Positions 28,411-38,466 of a DNA stretch of 64,000 nt are shown one piece after another. Made by a program: the position numbers and the translations under genes. The stretch's first letter is position 1, and every line of letters starts with the position of its first letter. Below the pieces are notes generated by a model. It was not told the origin of the DNA and did no database searches. It saw only the letters and a program-made list of their open reading frames with translations. This DNA comes from Tritrichomonas musculus (taxonomy: Eukaryota > Parabasalia > Tritrichomonadida > Tritrichomonadidae), in NCBI GenBank assembly GCA_039105265.1, contig JAPFFF010000003.1, positions 62,001-126,000 on the forward strand. Reading direction: 5' to 3'.

Positions 28411-29661
28411 TCATTTTGGCTTTGTTTTGCTAAACTGGCTTGATGAATTTGTTGTATGCGACTTCTTACTCAAATTGTTGTTTGACAGTTGCTTGTTCAA
28501 TGCACTTCCAGTATTAGTTTTTCCAGTTGGTATTTTAGGCGCGGTTTTGGGTGATGATGGATGACTTTTTGAATCAGGAATTAAACTACTTGGGATTGAT
28601 TTGTTATTATCATTATTATATGTTTGTCCTGCAATGTGTGATGGCTCTTCTTCATCATTAACTTCGGGCGTTCTTACAGATATTTGAGCAGCGTTTGAAG
28701 TTGTTAAAATTGGATTTCGGTGTTCACCCGAATCCTGATTCATTTCAGGATTAGTCCTATGCATGTTTCTTCTGTTATTAAATAATGGAACCCAGTCATA
28801 TTGATAATCATAAACATATCCCTTCCTAATAAAAAGCTCATAAAACATTTTTCGATAACCAGCGTAATCAGGTTCTTCAACAAAGTCTAATGCTCTAACT
28901 TTCTGTAAAAATATAGCAAATTCTTCAGGGATATTACGGCAAAGGTCTTCAATTTTAGTTGAGTTTTTAACATCCCTAATTCTTTCATATTTTTGTTTTC
29001 TATCCTTAGCATCAAGACCCATCCATGGAAGGTTCCCTCTCATAAAATAAAGGAGACAGTAAGCAAGGGATTCAATATCATCACGACGGCTTTGCTCATA
29101 ACCTTTCAAAGCATTAATTGATGCATATCGAGCTGTACCTGTCAATGATTTTCCTGTTTGGTATTTCATATGTTCAAGCGTTTTAGGATCACGGTATTTT
29201 TTTGATAAGCCAAAATCAATAATAAATATCTGAGAAGATTTTTTACCAGAGCCGATTAAAAAGTTATCTGGTTTCACGTCTCGGTGAATAAAAGATTTGT
29301 GATGAATATATTGGAGAGCAGAAATACATTGATCAGCTATCATAAGAACTGTTTTAAGAGAAAAACGTTGATTGCACATTTGAAAAAGGTCTTCAAGAGA
29401 TTTTCCGAGATAATCAATAATCATGACGTTATAATTTGATTCGGTTCCAAACCAATGCAAACGAGGAACACAAATGCCACCAGCAAATAATAAATAGAGT
29501 TTTGATTCATATATCAATTGTGGGGCTCGAATTTTAACAGGCTCCAGCTTGATTGCGACTTTTTCATGTTCTTGCACATCTTCGCCAAGATAAACTTCTC
29601 CAAAACTTCCAGCGCCTATTTTTTTAAGGAGTTTGTAATGGCCACCAACAATAATTTCCAT
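28411..29661 (-). CDS. casein kinase 1 family protein kinase
   Basis: 416 residues from the ATG at 29661 (MEIIVGGHYKLLKKIG), the usual CK1 start; the open frame continues upstream without a better ATG. The kinase domain spans about 8-290: glycine loop GAGSFGEV (16-23), K38, αC E52, HRDVKPDN (126-133), DFG at 149-151, and the CK1-typical SKKYRDPKT and TGTARYASINAL segments in place of APE. The sequence YEQSRRDDIESLAY is also diagnostic of CK1. All catalytic residues are present, so an active Ser/Thr kinase of acidic or primed sites is expected. The tail after about 300 is S/T/N/P-rich and probably regulatory, as in CK1 delta/epsilon. CK1 genes form a large family in trichomonads; the specific target is not inferable. 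Confidence 0.95.
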   Translation of the reverse strand: MEIIVGGHYKLLKKIGAGSFGEVYLGEDVQEHEKVAIKLEPVKIRAPQLIYESKLYLLFAGGICVPRLHWFGTESNYNVMIIDYLGKSLEDLFQMCNQRFSLKTVLMIADQCISALQYIHHKSFIHRDVKPDNFLIGSGKKSSQIFIIDFGLSKKYRDPKTLEHMKYQTGKSLTGTARYASINALKGYEQSRRDDIESLAYCLLYFMRGNLPWMGLDAKDRKQKYERIRDVKNSTKIEDLCRNIPEEFAIFLQKVRALDFVEEPDYAGYRKMFYELFIRKGYVYDYQYDWVPLFNNRRNMHRTNPEMNQDSGEHRNPILTTSNAAQISVRTPEVNDEEEPSHIAGQTYNNDNNKSIPSSLIPDSKSHPSSPKTAPKIPTGKTNTGSALNKQLSNNNLSKKSHTTNSSSQFSKTKPK

Positions 29662-29977
29662 ATTTAATAAAGCAAAATAATTGCGAAAAAATGATAAAAT
29701 TTTGAAATAAATATGAAAGGCGAATTTTTTTGAGTTTTTCAAATATTGAAATATGAAATGAAAAACTAACCTAATATAAAAAAATCATTTTGCAGAGTCA
29801 GATTAGAACAACATTATGCATATTTTAATTTTTTATCTCAAACAATGAATCTTTTAACTTATTATAACTTTATTTCAGGAGAAGAATTGCTGAAAATCTA
29901 ACAAATAATTTTTTTTAATAAATATATTTGAATTATACATGAATTACTGAAAATACAATGATTGCATACAATTCATG
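29662..29977. other. intergenic between two minus-strand genes
   Basis: AT-rich spacer holding the upstream region of the CK1 gene. Nothing else is seen. Confidence 0.6.
29686..29694 (-). promoter_or_regulatory. initiator-like TCATTTTTT before CK1 gene
   Basis: On the minus strand TCATTTTTT puts a putative +1 A at 29692, 31 bases before the ATG at 29661. It matches the trichomonad Inr pattern, but T-richness weakens the evidence. Confidence 0.3.
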
Positions 29978-30880
29978 TTAAAAGTCGAATGCATCTAAGA
30001 AATCTTCAGGATGGAGAGCGTATAAAATTCCAAGATAATTAACTTTCATATGACCTCTTAGCTTACGAATTGTCTTTGTGCATCCCGGATAAAAAGATTT
30101 GTCATATATGGATTCGAGAGCTTTTTGAGCATTAGCCGGACTTTTCAAAATTTTCATATATTTGGTAATGAATTCTTCACATTGATCAATATGCTTCTTT
30201 GCATTCTCGACATATCCAAAATGGCCAAGCCCAAATCGAACAGGATTGAGTTCACGAACCTTGTGAATTGTTAAAGGCGCAGAAAAAGGATCGCTTAATG
30301 GAGGGAATGAAAAAATGCTTACATTTGGTGAAATATCTTTATAGCATTGTCCAATACCATCACCTGAATATAAAGTTTTTGATGATAAATCAAAAAAAGA
30401 AATGTGATCTTTTGAGTGCCCAGGCGTGTTAACTACCTTTATAATATCTTCGCCACCAAGTTTAATTGACATGTTATTGCACGTTGTAAACAAAAATTTA
30501 TCGGAAATTGGTCTGACTTGATCTAGAAACTCGTTGTAATATTTCGATTTCATTGAATCTTTCATCCTCTGAATAAGAAAAGTTGGATTTCTCATAACTT
30601 TAGCTGTTAAAGGATGAAGATATATTTTAATATTAGGATAATGCTGCGTAAAGAGAGAAATGTTACCAGAATGATCTAAATGCGAATGCGTCAATAAAAT
30701 TTTTGTTAGTTGATCTTTTCCAACTCCCTTGAGTTTTAAAAATTTCTGAATTAATGGAAAAGAATGTGGTGTTCCTGTATCAACAATGGCAGCTTCTCCA
30801 TTTCGTGCTTGAAGTAAAAACATTGATGTAAATTTTTTTATACCGCTATATTCAACATCTAAAAATGAAGATTGTAACAT
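29978..30880 (-). CDS. metallo-beta-lactamase-fold hydrolase
   Basis: 300 residues, ATG at 30880. The metal-binding set of the family is complete: HSHLDH (65-70), H155 in NTPGHSKDH, D174 in LYSGDGIG and H220 in GLGHFGY. An early VDTGTP strand precedes the first site. This indicates a binuclear zinc (or iron) hydrolase of the MBL superfamily, most like the LACTB2/YtnP or hydroxyacyl-thioester branch. Those relatives act on RNA ends, lactones or thioesters, and the substrate cannot be chosen from sequence. No signal peptide or targeting sequence is evident, so the protein is probably cytosolic. It diverges from the importin-like gene across only 92 bp, suggesting a shared promoter region. Confidence 0.85.
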   Translation of the reverse strand: MLQSSFLDVEYSGIKKFTSMFLLQARNGEAAIVDTGTPHSFPLIQKFLKLKGVGKDQLTKILLTHSHLDHSGNISLFTQHYPNIKIYLHPLTAKVMRNPTFLIQRMKDSMKSKYYNEFLDQVRPISDKFLFTTCNNMSIKLGGEDIIKVVNTPGHSKDHISFFDLSSKTLYSGDGIGQCYKDISPNVSIFSFPPLSDPFSAPLTIHKVRELNPVRFGLGHFGYVENAKKHIDQCEEFITKYMKILKSPANAQKALESIYDKSFYPGCTKTIRKLRGHMKVNYLGILYALHPEDFLDAFDF

Positions 30881-30972
30881 AAAATCTTTTTTAAACTTTT
30901 TCTTATGATTCAGAAATTTTCAATGTATCTCTGTAAATTCTGAATTCTGACCACAATTTTTAGTCTCAGAAA

Positions 30973-33909
30973 ATGTCATCAAATGTTTTTGAGTTGCTTG
31001 AGCAAGCTTTAATCAATGTAACAAACTCAGATCATGTTGAAGAAGCAACAAAAATTATTGAAGATGTTTCAAAAACAGATGAATATTTTAATATGTTAAT
31101 AGAGATATTATTTCAATCAGAGGAGCCAAATGCAAAAGATCAAGCTTCAATTCAATTGTATATCGGAATAAAAGCAAAGCAAAGATACATCAATAATACT
31201 ACTAAAGATGATTTGAAAAAATCAATGATAATTTATATTAATAAATATTATCAAAATACCACAAGAACAATCTTAAATAATATAAAAGAATGTATAAAAC
31301 TTTTTGTCGATAGTGAAAAACAGGTTTGGCCCGAATTAAATCAATACATAGACGAATGCTCAGTTGATCCAAATCCTTTTCGAATATCCATTCTTGAAAC
31401 CATTATTTATAGTTTACCACCTCAATTTATAATTGCCAAGTATGAATTATATTGCCATATTGCATCTTTAGCTATTATATCATTTAATGATTTTGATATC
31501 ATGACAGATGGAATTTCTATCCTTGCGAAATTGATTTCTTCATCAAGTTCATTAAACGGATTTGAGCTTGCTTTTAGCAAAATTTATTCGATAATAAGTC
31601 AATATTTGGAAGTAACGAATTTAAATCAAAATAGTCAAATAAAGTTTTGGAAATCAATTAGAGAAATAATAGAAAATGGCATATTCCCACTAGAATTAGT
31701 ATCAAGTATAGTTAAAATCATAATGAATCAAAATGCTCCAACATCAACCATTTTAATGGTCTTAGAATCAATTAATCCAGCCATCAAAAACTTTACACTA
31801 GATCAAATGCTTGCCCTTATTCGTCAAATTATTTTTTTTTCTGCTAAATTTATGAGTGAAAATGAAGATGAACTTCCGAATGATTTTATGAATTTTATTG
31901 AAGATTGTTTTAAGCATTTCTCACATTCACAAATTTATGAATATCTTAAAAGTCTTTCGATTGATTTACATAAAACAAATGCTACTCTTTCCATTTTGCT
32001 TTTTTCACCAATAATTTCGGGTGCATTTGAGCAAGTTGTAAAAGATATTGATTACCTTATTGAAATTCTAAAAACAGGTTTTCAAAATGGTAATAAATTA
32101 GCCATTGAATCATGTACAACTGTTTTAGCAAGCATGTCCGATTATTCACAACTTGTTTCAAAATGTTTTGGTCAGCTTTTCCCTGTTATTCTACCACTTT
32201 TAGTATCACCTGACGAAGATATCAGATCAGATGGCTTCACATCAATGCAATCTATTTTCATAGTATCAGAAATTAAAAATGATATTTCAATTGTTACTTC
32301 TATATGGAATTGTAGGTCAAATATTAGTCCTGATAATTATTCCGAATTTTTTGATCTTTTGGGAATTGCTATTAGTTGTTCAAAACCATTAAATGACAGC
32401 CAAGTTCATGAAATTCTTCAATTCATTCAGCCACTGCTTGTTGCATCTGATAATCCATCATATGAAGAATTTGCATCAGCATCTCTTTATATAATTGGCC
32501 AGTTAATCAGTCAAGGCGAATTTGCTGAGATTGAGAAATTTATTCCTTTAACTTTAGATCCAATTAAGAATTGCTTGCAATATGATAACGAAGATATAAA
32601 ATTGTATACTCTTTCTTATATAGTTGAACTTGTTGATTCTTATGGAGAAAGCATTACTAAAATGTTAGAAGTAATTTGGCCCTTCATTGAGAAATTAATT
32701 ATGAAAAACAAATTTAAAAATAGAATTATGGAACTTTCTTTAAAAATTGCATGCAAAATAGCTGTTTTGTTTAAACAGGATGTGATTATTCAGAAAATTC
32801 TGCTTGCATTACAACGTGTTTATAAGAAAAAATATTATGAAATATTTGCTAAATGCTCCGTAAAATTGCTCAAAATTATTGACCCAAATATTTATCAATC
32901 TTTTTTTGCTATGATCATTAAAATTTGTTTAGAAAATGAAGATGAAGAAATTGTTGGTATTTGTTTCAATGCATTGGAAAAGTTCTTAAAATATGCCCCA
33001 AATCTACCTGAAGATTATAGAATCCAAACAATTGAGAAATCTGCCCAACTCATAAGCCAATTCTTCAATGGTTCTCTCCAATGCCTCGACGAAAAATCAA
33101 TTTTGAAACAAGAAGAAATTGATTCAAACTTAGTTGGTTGCTTTTCTGATTTTTTGGGTAAATTTTTGACATTTCAATCACAATATATTGAATCTTTTTG
33201 TCAATCAACCTTAAAAATGGCAGCTCATGATGATTATAAAAATTTCGTAATTGAAATTTTTATTGACGCGATTGAAGCATGTACTGTTCCTGAAAATGTA
33301 TCAAGACAGCTTATTGAAGGTTTACAGCCTTTTATGTTAACAAAAGATGAAGATGTCCAACAAAATATTGTTTTTTTAATGATTTTAATATTGATTCAAA
33401 GTCCGACGTTTATTAATTCTCTTGAACCATATCTTCACATTGTTACGCAATGGTGGTCTCAATGCATGACTGATACAACGCGATACTCACTTTTGATTGA
33501 TAATATCGCTTCTCTTTTCTTAAGAATCGAAAGTATGACTTCTAGTATTCCATCTGATGTATTAGAGCAGTTAATGGACTTCTTCCCTCCATCAAGCGTT
33601 ACTGAAACGCAACGAATGTTAGAATGCATTTTAATTATATTTCAGAATGCAAATAGTAATCCGCAAGAAAATGCTAAAATATCAGCCCCTAGTTTCAGAT
33701 TAAAAACAGCTATAGGGTTAGCTAAATTATTAACAGAGCCAGCAAAGAAAATACGTAAAATGGATATTAAACCTGAAACAAATGACAGTATCTTGGTTCT
33801 ATTTCGTTTCATTTGTCAGGATCAGGAAATTGCTCGAGCTGTAGAACAATTTTTGGCTAATAATGAGAAAAGGCATTCCGTGTTTTTAAGAATCATGAAT
33901 CAGCAATGA
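30973..33909 (+). CDS. importin-beta family nuclear transport receptor
   Basis: 978 residues, ATG at 30973. The first 110 residues look like the importin-beta N-terminal domain: FELLEQALINVTNSDHVEEA, then DQASIQLYIGIKAKQRY. This is the pattern that binds Ran-GTP in karyopherins. The remainder is a string of helical pairs with HEAT character, including LLVSPDEDIRSDGFTSMQS (about 405-425) and further repeats to the end. Length and layout fit importin-4/importin-5 (Kap123/Kap121), which carry ribosomal proteins and histones into the nucleus; other importins of similar size cannot be excluded. The ATG is 92 bp from the divergent hydrolase gene. Confidence 0.75.
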   Translation: MSSNVFELLEQALINVTNSDHVEEATKIIEDVSKTDEYFNMLIEILFQSEEPNAKDQASIQLYIGIKAKQRYINNTTKDDLKKSMIIYINKYYQNTTRTILNNIKECIKLFVDSEKQVWPELNQYIDECSVDPNPFRISILETIIYSLPPQFIIAKYELYCHIASLAIISFNDFDIMTDGISILAKLISSSSSLNGFELAFSKIYSIISQYLEVTNLNQNSQIKFWKSIREIIENGIFPLELVSSIVKIIMNQNAPTSTILMVLESINPAIKNFTLDQMLALIRQIIFFSAKFMSENEDELPNDFMNFIEDCFKHFSHSQIYEYLKSLSIDLHKTNATLSILLFSPIISGAFEQVVKDIDYLIEILKTGFQNGNKLAIESCTTVLASMSDYSQLVSKCFGQLFPVILPLLVSPDEDIRSDGFTSMQSIFIVSEIKNDISIVTSIWNCRSNISPDNYSEFFDLLGIAISCSKPLNDSQVHEILQFIQPLLVASDNPSYEEFASASLYIIGQLISQGEFAEIEKFIPLTLDPIKNCLQYDNEDIKLYTLSYIVELVDSYGESITKMLEVIWPFIEKLIMKNKFKNRIMELSLKIACKIAVLFKQDVIIQKILLALQRVYKKKYYEIFAKCSVKLLKIIDPNIYQSFFAMIIKICLENEDEEIVGICFNALEKFLKYAPNLPEDYRIQTIEKSAQLISQFFNGSLQCLDEKSILKQEEIDSNLVGCFSDFLGKFLTFQSQYIESFCQSTLKMAAHDDYKNFVIEIFIDAIEACTVPENVSRQLIEGLQPFMLTKDEDVQQNIVFLMILILIQSPTFINSLEPYLHIVTQWWSQCMTDTTRYSLLIDNIASLFLRIESMTSSIPSDVLEQLMDFFPPSSVTETQRMLECILIIFQNANSNPQENAKISAPSFRLKTAIGLAKLLTEPAKKIRKMDIKPETNDSILVLFRFICQDQEIARAVEQFLANNEKRHSVFLRIMNQQ

Positions 33910-34269
33910 AATTCCTAAAAAAAAAAAAAAATTGTTTTACTTATTGCTTGCTATAATTGAAGATCAAACAAGATTTGTTTATATGTTTGTACGATAAATT
34001 ATCTTCTCTATCTATTTTTGTTATCTCCTTCCAACAAAATGATATATATTAATAAATATTATTTACTATGTATTAAACAATTGATTTTTACTGATTTTAA
34101 TTATAAAAAAAAATATTAAGTCATAGCATAAGTTTGGTAGAATAAACATTTGATTGATCAAAAATATATCCTTTTTGTAAATAATATAAGATAAAGAAAA
34201 TAAGCAAAATAAATAAAGTTACGCATCTCTTTAAAGAGTTTAATTACATTAATTTGTGTTAATTACATC
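33910..34269. other. intergenic, convergent gene ends
   Basis: AT-rich spacer with a run of about 13 A just after the importin stop. No feature is supported. Confidence 0.6.
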
Positions 34270-34902
34270 TTAAATATGATTTTTCGTCTCTGATAAAAAA
34301 TCCATTGATTTTCCTTGATTTAATGGTATATTTTGATGGAGCGGTATTTGAGCATCTGCTGAAAAAATATGTTTTGGACGAATTTTGAAAGGGAGCTTTG
34401 AGGCATCTTTTGGCATTTCAACAAGTTCTGTATCAAATAGTTCAATAAACTGTTCGTGAATTGCACTTTGTTTCTGTCCTGTATATCTTCTGAACTCATC
34501 AACAATAGATGATAAACTCCAAAGTTGAAGTCTTCTTAGGCATCCAATAACAGTCCCTGTTCGATGACGTCCAAGATTGCACATCACAATGACTGGGTAT
34601 CTCTCAGGATCAAGCATTATATGAAAAGCGTCGAGCACAATTTGTGGGGAAATAATTTGGCCGTTAATACCTGGTTCCCCAACATTAATTTGAACAAGCT
34701 CAATGCCTTGCTCTTTAAGAAATTCGGAAAATAATTGAGCTGGTTCATCAAGAGACAAGTAAACAACTGTTTTAAGATTAAGGGTTTGAAGAAATGAAAA
34801 ATTCATTTCATCGGGTATTGCTGATCTATAAAGATCAGTTTCAACATATCCAAAATTTTGAGGAGGGATTAAAGCTGAGTATGAGAAAAATAAAACAAAC
34901 AC
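34270..34902 (-). CDS. Siw14/PFA-DSP-type atypical dual-specificity phosphatase
   Basis: About 210 codons are open. The segment NFGYVETDLYRSAIP followed by LNLKTVVYLS is the classic start of the plant-and-fungi atypical dual-specificity phosphatase family (Siw14/Oca). The catalytic CX5R loop is intact: C108-NLGRH-R114-TG, followed by a helix with CLRRLQLWSLSSIVDEFRRYTG, also family-typical. Relatives dephosphorylate inositol pyrophosphates or phosphotyrosine. The start is odd: no in-frame ATG lies before the conserved GYVETDLYRS block. The first in-frame ATG is at 34806 and would remove part of the fold. An ATG at 34904 is in another frame. Either a non-AUG start, a sequence error or a small frame change near 34870-34904 is possible. 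It diverges from the next gene across about 76 bp. Confidence 0.85.
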   Translation of the reverse strand: MFVLFFSYSALIPPQNFGYVETDLYRSAIPDEMNFSFLQTLNLKTVVYLSLDEPAQLFSEFLKEQGIELVQINVGEPGINGQIISPQIVLDAFHIMLDPERYPVIVMCNLGRHRTGTVIGCLRRLQLWSLSSIVDEFRRYTGQKQSAIHEQFIELFDTELVEMPKDASKLPFKIRPKHIFSADAQIPLHQNIPLNQGKSMDFLSETKNHI

Positions 34903-34978
34903 ATTTTTAATGAGATTTTATCGTATTACAAAAATTTAGCCTTTTTATAGAAAATTCTATTATTAACAATTTTTCAAA

Positions 34979-35677
34979 ATGATAAAAAAGTTTCTAAATC
35001 GAAAGCTTGATAAACGAGATAAAAAAGAAATTTTACAAGCAACAAAGCATTTTCGAAATTCAGTAATATGTGGTGCAGCTTATTCTGCAACAATGTTTTG
35101 TATCAACCAAGTTGTTTCAAATGAAAAGCCAACTGAGCTATCAACATTTCTACTAGATTCGCTCAATGCTGGACTTGATTTGGCTACTTTTAGTTATGTT
35201 GATTCGGTTTTGGCTACAATTTTTAAACCTGAAATTCATAGTTTTAGGCAATGGGTTCCATGGGCCTTTGGAACTAGTGTTGCAACAACATTTGCGATGG
35301 CAGCAATTCGAACACCTATTCGAAATTATTACGTAACTGGAAAGTTTTCAATGAATCAATATTTTGATAGATTAATCCCATTATCTATACAAGATGCTGT
35401 CACTCATATTTCTCTTGGAGCAGCTTCAATATACTTGCCTCCTGCATCTAAAATGGGTGGCGAATTTGCACGCTCAATGGCTATTATGACTCTAGGAAAC
35501 CTTGGGGGAACTTTGGCTTATTCGCCTTTCTTTGCAGCTCGTAATAACATTCCAATGAAGAGAATATTAATTGACTTTTGGAATCGAATTCCATATTATA
35601 TGCTTGATCATACTATTTTCCTTATTATACATAATAATTTTGACAAGATACCTTATTCCAAATTCCTTAATGTTTAA
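34979..35677 (+). CDS. unknown multi-pass membrane protein
   Basis: 232 residues, ATG at 34979. The N-terminus is strongly basic (MIKKFLNRKLDKRDKKE). Several moderately hydrophobic, alanine/glycine-rich segments follow, at about 29-46, 85-100, 140-156, 168-188 and near 212-222. Conserved-looking loops include RTPIRNYYVTGKFSMNQYFDRLIPLS and FFAARNNIPMKR. No family is recognised. The overall plan (basic N-terminus, small Ala/Gly-rich helices) would suit a hydrogenosomal or other organelle membrane protein, but that is a guess. The ATG follows TTAACAATTTTTC closely, and the gene shares a 76-bp divergent promoter with the phosphatase gene. Confidence 0.75.
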   Translation: MIKKFLNRKLDKRDKKEILQATKHFRNSVICGAAYSATMFCINQVVSNEKPTELSTFLLDSLNAGLDLATFSYVDSVLATIFKPEIHSFRQWVPWAFGTSVATTFAMAAIRTPIRNYYVTGKFSMNQYFDRLIPLSIQDAVTHISLGAASIYLPPASKMGGEFARSMAIMTLGNLGGTLAYSPFFAARNNIPMKRILIDFWNRIPYYMLDHTIFLIIHNNFDKIPYSKFLNV

Positions 35678-35952
35678 TTATACTGATGGTATATTTATAC
35701 GTTTATCTTAAGCTCAAATCATTATTATTTATAATTTTTATATTTATATGTATTCTAATAGATATCAAAAAACTTACTAAACATTCAAAATAGATATAAA
35801 TTTTGCTTTTTATGGTATTGTTGCACATTAATATATGTTTTATTTATAAATATTTCTGGACCTTTCATATACTGTTCCTTAAAAAGTTTAAATAGTGAAA
35901 TATAACCATATTGCAATATCATGTAACTTTTATATCTGGTCAGATACATAAA

Positions 35953-38208
35953 ATGGATATAAATCAAGTTGAAGATTTAAATGGACTTAGATTCTCTTTT
36001 AATGTTTTGCCTACAAATAGATTGGATGCAGCTGCATGTAGTTTTCCAATTGGATGTCTTTATACGCCTCTAAAAATAATCCAAGGGCATCTACCATTTC
36101 AGTATGATCCAATTTCTTGTCAGAAATGTAATTCTTTTTTAAATCCTTATTGCGCAATTGACCTTACTAATAAAACTTGGAAATGTCCAATTTGTGAATC
36201 CATTAATGTATTTCCTTCGACTTACCACGAAATGACACAAGAATGTCTTGCAGCAGAGCTTCTTCCTGAATTTACTACAATTGAATATATGAAAAAGTTT
36301 CCATCATATCCTCCAATTTTCCTATTTGTTGTTGACACCTGTGTTTCGTCAAGTGAGATGGAGTCATTAAAAGCTGTTTTACTCCAAACAATTGATTATA
36401 TACCAAACTCAGCTCTTGTCGGATTTATTACTTACGGAACTTTGATTTATTTGCATGAGCTTCGTTTTACTGAATACTCACACAATTACGTTTTTAATGG
36501 CCTCAAAACTTATTCTGATGATCAAATAAAAAAATACCTTTCAATAAAAATGATTAATGGGATAATCCAGAATGATGTAATAATACCAAAATCTGAGGCA
36601 GAACAAATGCTAACTTCAATTGTTGACAACTTATGTCCTGATCCTTTCTTTGTTGAAAAAGGGAATAGACCAAATCGTTGTACTGGAGCTGCTTTAGATT
36701 TAGCTGTAACTCTATTTGAAACAATTTATCGAAATAAGGCTAGCTCGCAAATATTTTTATTTTCAGGAGGTCCTATAACTAAAGGCCCAGGAAAAATGGC
36801 TGAACTTAGCAGAGATTCAAAAATCCGTCAGCATCAAGATATTGAAAATGGCTCAGCAACAATGTCCCAACAATCACGTGCGTTTTTCGCCAAAGTTGCT
36901 AAGAAAGCTAGTAATTGCAACGTTGTTATCAATTTAATTTCTGCATCTTTTGAAGAATCTGGTGTATATGAAATTATGCCTGCAGTATATGACACTGGAG
37001 GTTTTTTGCTTTCTAATGAATCTTTTTCCGAGAACAATGTTTCAAAAACATTTCTGAAATATTTCAAAGGAGGAATTATTAAAAATGTTGGCGTTAATTG
37101 TCAAATGTATATCCGTTTGTCTAAGCTTCTAAAAGTTTCTGGTTGTATTGGTCCATGTAACTCAGCTGAAACTATGTCAGCCTACGTATCGCCAAATAAA
37201 ATTGGTTGTGGAGGAACCTCACAATGGAAGATGGTTGGTCTTCTTCCACAAACTACTTTTGCTTTCTACTTTGACATACTAAATTCAAAAGTAGATCCAA
37301 TTCTTCTCAATTCAATTGCATATATTCAGTTTGTTACTCGTTATCGACATCTTTCCTCAGGTACGATTCGTATTCGTGTTACTACAGCAGCTTTGCGATT
37401 TGCAGACCTTGAAGTTAATAAGAATATGATTATGCAAGGTTTTGATCAAGAAGCTGCATCTATTTTACTTTCAAAGCAAATAATGTTTACTGTATATCAG
37501 AAAGATGAAGCAATTGATATTATTCACATAATTGATAATAAATTAATTTCTCTTTGTAAACGATTTGGTGAATATACAGTTAATGAGCCGGGATCATTTA
37601 AGCTTCCTTATATGTTTGAATTTATACCTCAGTTTATTTATCATCTGAGACGCTCTCCATTTCTAAACAAATTTAATTCATCGCCTGATCAAACAGCTGC
37701 TTTACGTCACACTTTACTTTGTCAAGATGTAAATAATTCAATGTTTATGATTCAGCCTGCACTGCTCAAATATAGCCTTGATCAACCGCCGACACCAGTT
37801 CTCCTCGATACAAGTTCATTAAAGCATGATTGTGTTCTTTTATTTGATTCATATTATCGTGTTTTGATTTGGCATGGCTCTTCTATTGCAGCTTGGAGAG
37901 ATATGAGATATCAAGATCAAGAAGAATATCAAAATTTGAAAGCTGCCCTTGAGCAGCCTCGAATTGAAGCAATGGAACTTCTAAAAGAAAGGTTTCCAAC
38001 TCCGCAATTCATCTCGTGTGACCAAAATTCTTCACTTGAAAGATATTTATTGGCAAGATGTAATCCTTCAGGAGAAGTTTTAGTTTTAGTTCCAGTTGCT
38101 TCTGATGGAGGATTTACATCTGAGCATAGAAGAGAAGGTGTTAGCACAGATGAGCAATCAATGTATTTGTTTATCAAAAAATTAAAGGAAATGGCAACTT
38201 CTCAATGA
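35953..38208 (+). CDS. Sec23, COPII coat subunit
   Basis: 751 residues from the ATG at 35953; the frame extends upstream to 35911 without ATG, and MDINQVEDLNGLRFSFNVLP is the normal Sec23 start. The zinc finger is complete (C56, C59, C78, C81), followed by the trunk (PPIFLFVVDTC and FLFSGGP), the beta-sandwich (GIIKNVGVNCQMYIRLSKL), the helical region and the C-terminal gelsolin domain (CVLLFDSYYRVLIWHGSSIAAWRD). Sec23 with Sec24 forms the inner COPII coat and acts as GAP for Sar1. The length is typical of the family. In Sec23 the GAP arginine lies in the helical/trunk region; it was not aligned here. ER-to-Golgi traffic is the expected role. Confidence 0.95.
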   Translation: MDINQVEDLNGLRFSFNVLPTNRLDAAACSFPIGCLYTPLKIIQGHLPFQYDPISCQKCNSFLNPYCAIDLTNKTWKCPICESINVFPSTYHEMTQECLAAELLPEFTTIEYMKKFPSYPPIFLFVVDTCVSSSEMESLKAVLLQTIDYIPNSALVGFITYGTLIYLHELRFTEYSHNYVFNGLKTYSDDQIKKYLSIKMINGIIQNDVIIPKSEAEQMLTSIVDNLCPDPFFVEKGNRPNRCTGAALDLAVTLFETIYRNKASSQIFLFSGGPITKGPGKMAELSRDSKIRQHQDIENGSATMSQQSRAFFAKVAKKASNCNVVINLISASFEESGVYEIMPAVYDTGGFLLSNESFSENNVSKTFLKYFKGGIIKNVGVNCQMYIRLSKLLKVSGCIGPCNSAETMSAYVSPNKIGCGGTSQWKMVGLLPQTTFAFYFDILNSKVDPILLNSIAYIQFVTRYRHLSSGTIRIRVTTAALRFADLEVNKNMIMQGFDQEAASILLSKQIMFTVYQKDEAIDIIHIIDNKLISLCKRFGEYTVNEPGSFKLPYMFEFIPQFIYHLRRSPFLNKFNSSPDQTAALRHTLLCQDVNNSMFMIQPALLKYSLDQPPTPVLLDTSSLKHDCVLLFDSYYRVLIWHGSSIAAWRDMRYQDQEEYQNLKAALEQPRIEAMELLKERFPTPQFISCDQNSSLERYLLARCNPSGEVLVLVPVASDGGFTSEHRREGVSTDEQSMYLFIKKLKEMATSQ

Positions 38209-38466
38209 TTTTTTTATTTGTAAATGAGTAAAATAAAGAACTTTCATTAAAAAAAGAAAAATGTAATTTAAAAGTATTTTGGTTATTTAAAACATTGAAT
38301 ATTATTTAAGGTCCATAAATAAAATTTGATCAAATATAAGATCTTAAATATTTTTTTTTAGTTTTAAGCAATCGTATAGAATCGTATCATTTCATGGATA
38401 AAATAGATAACAAAATTCAAGAATAATATTTATTAACAAAGAAAAGTATAAAATAATATGTAAAAA

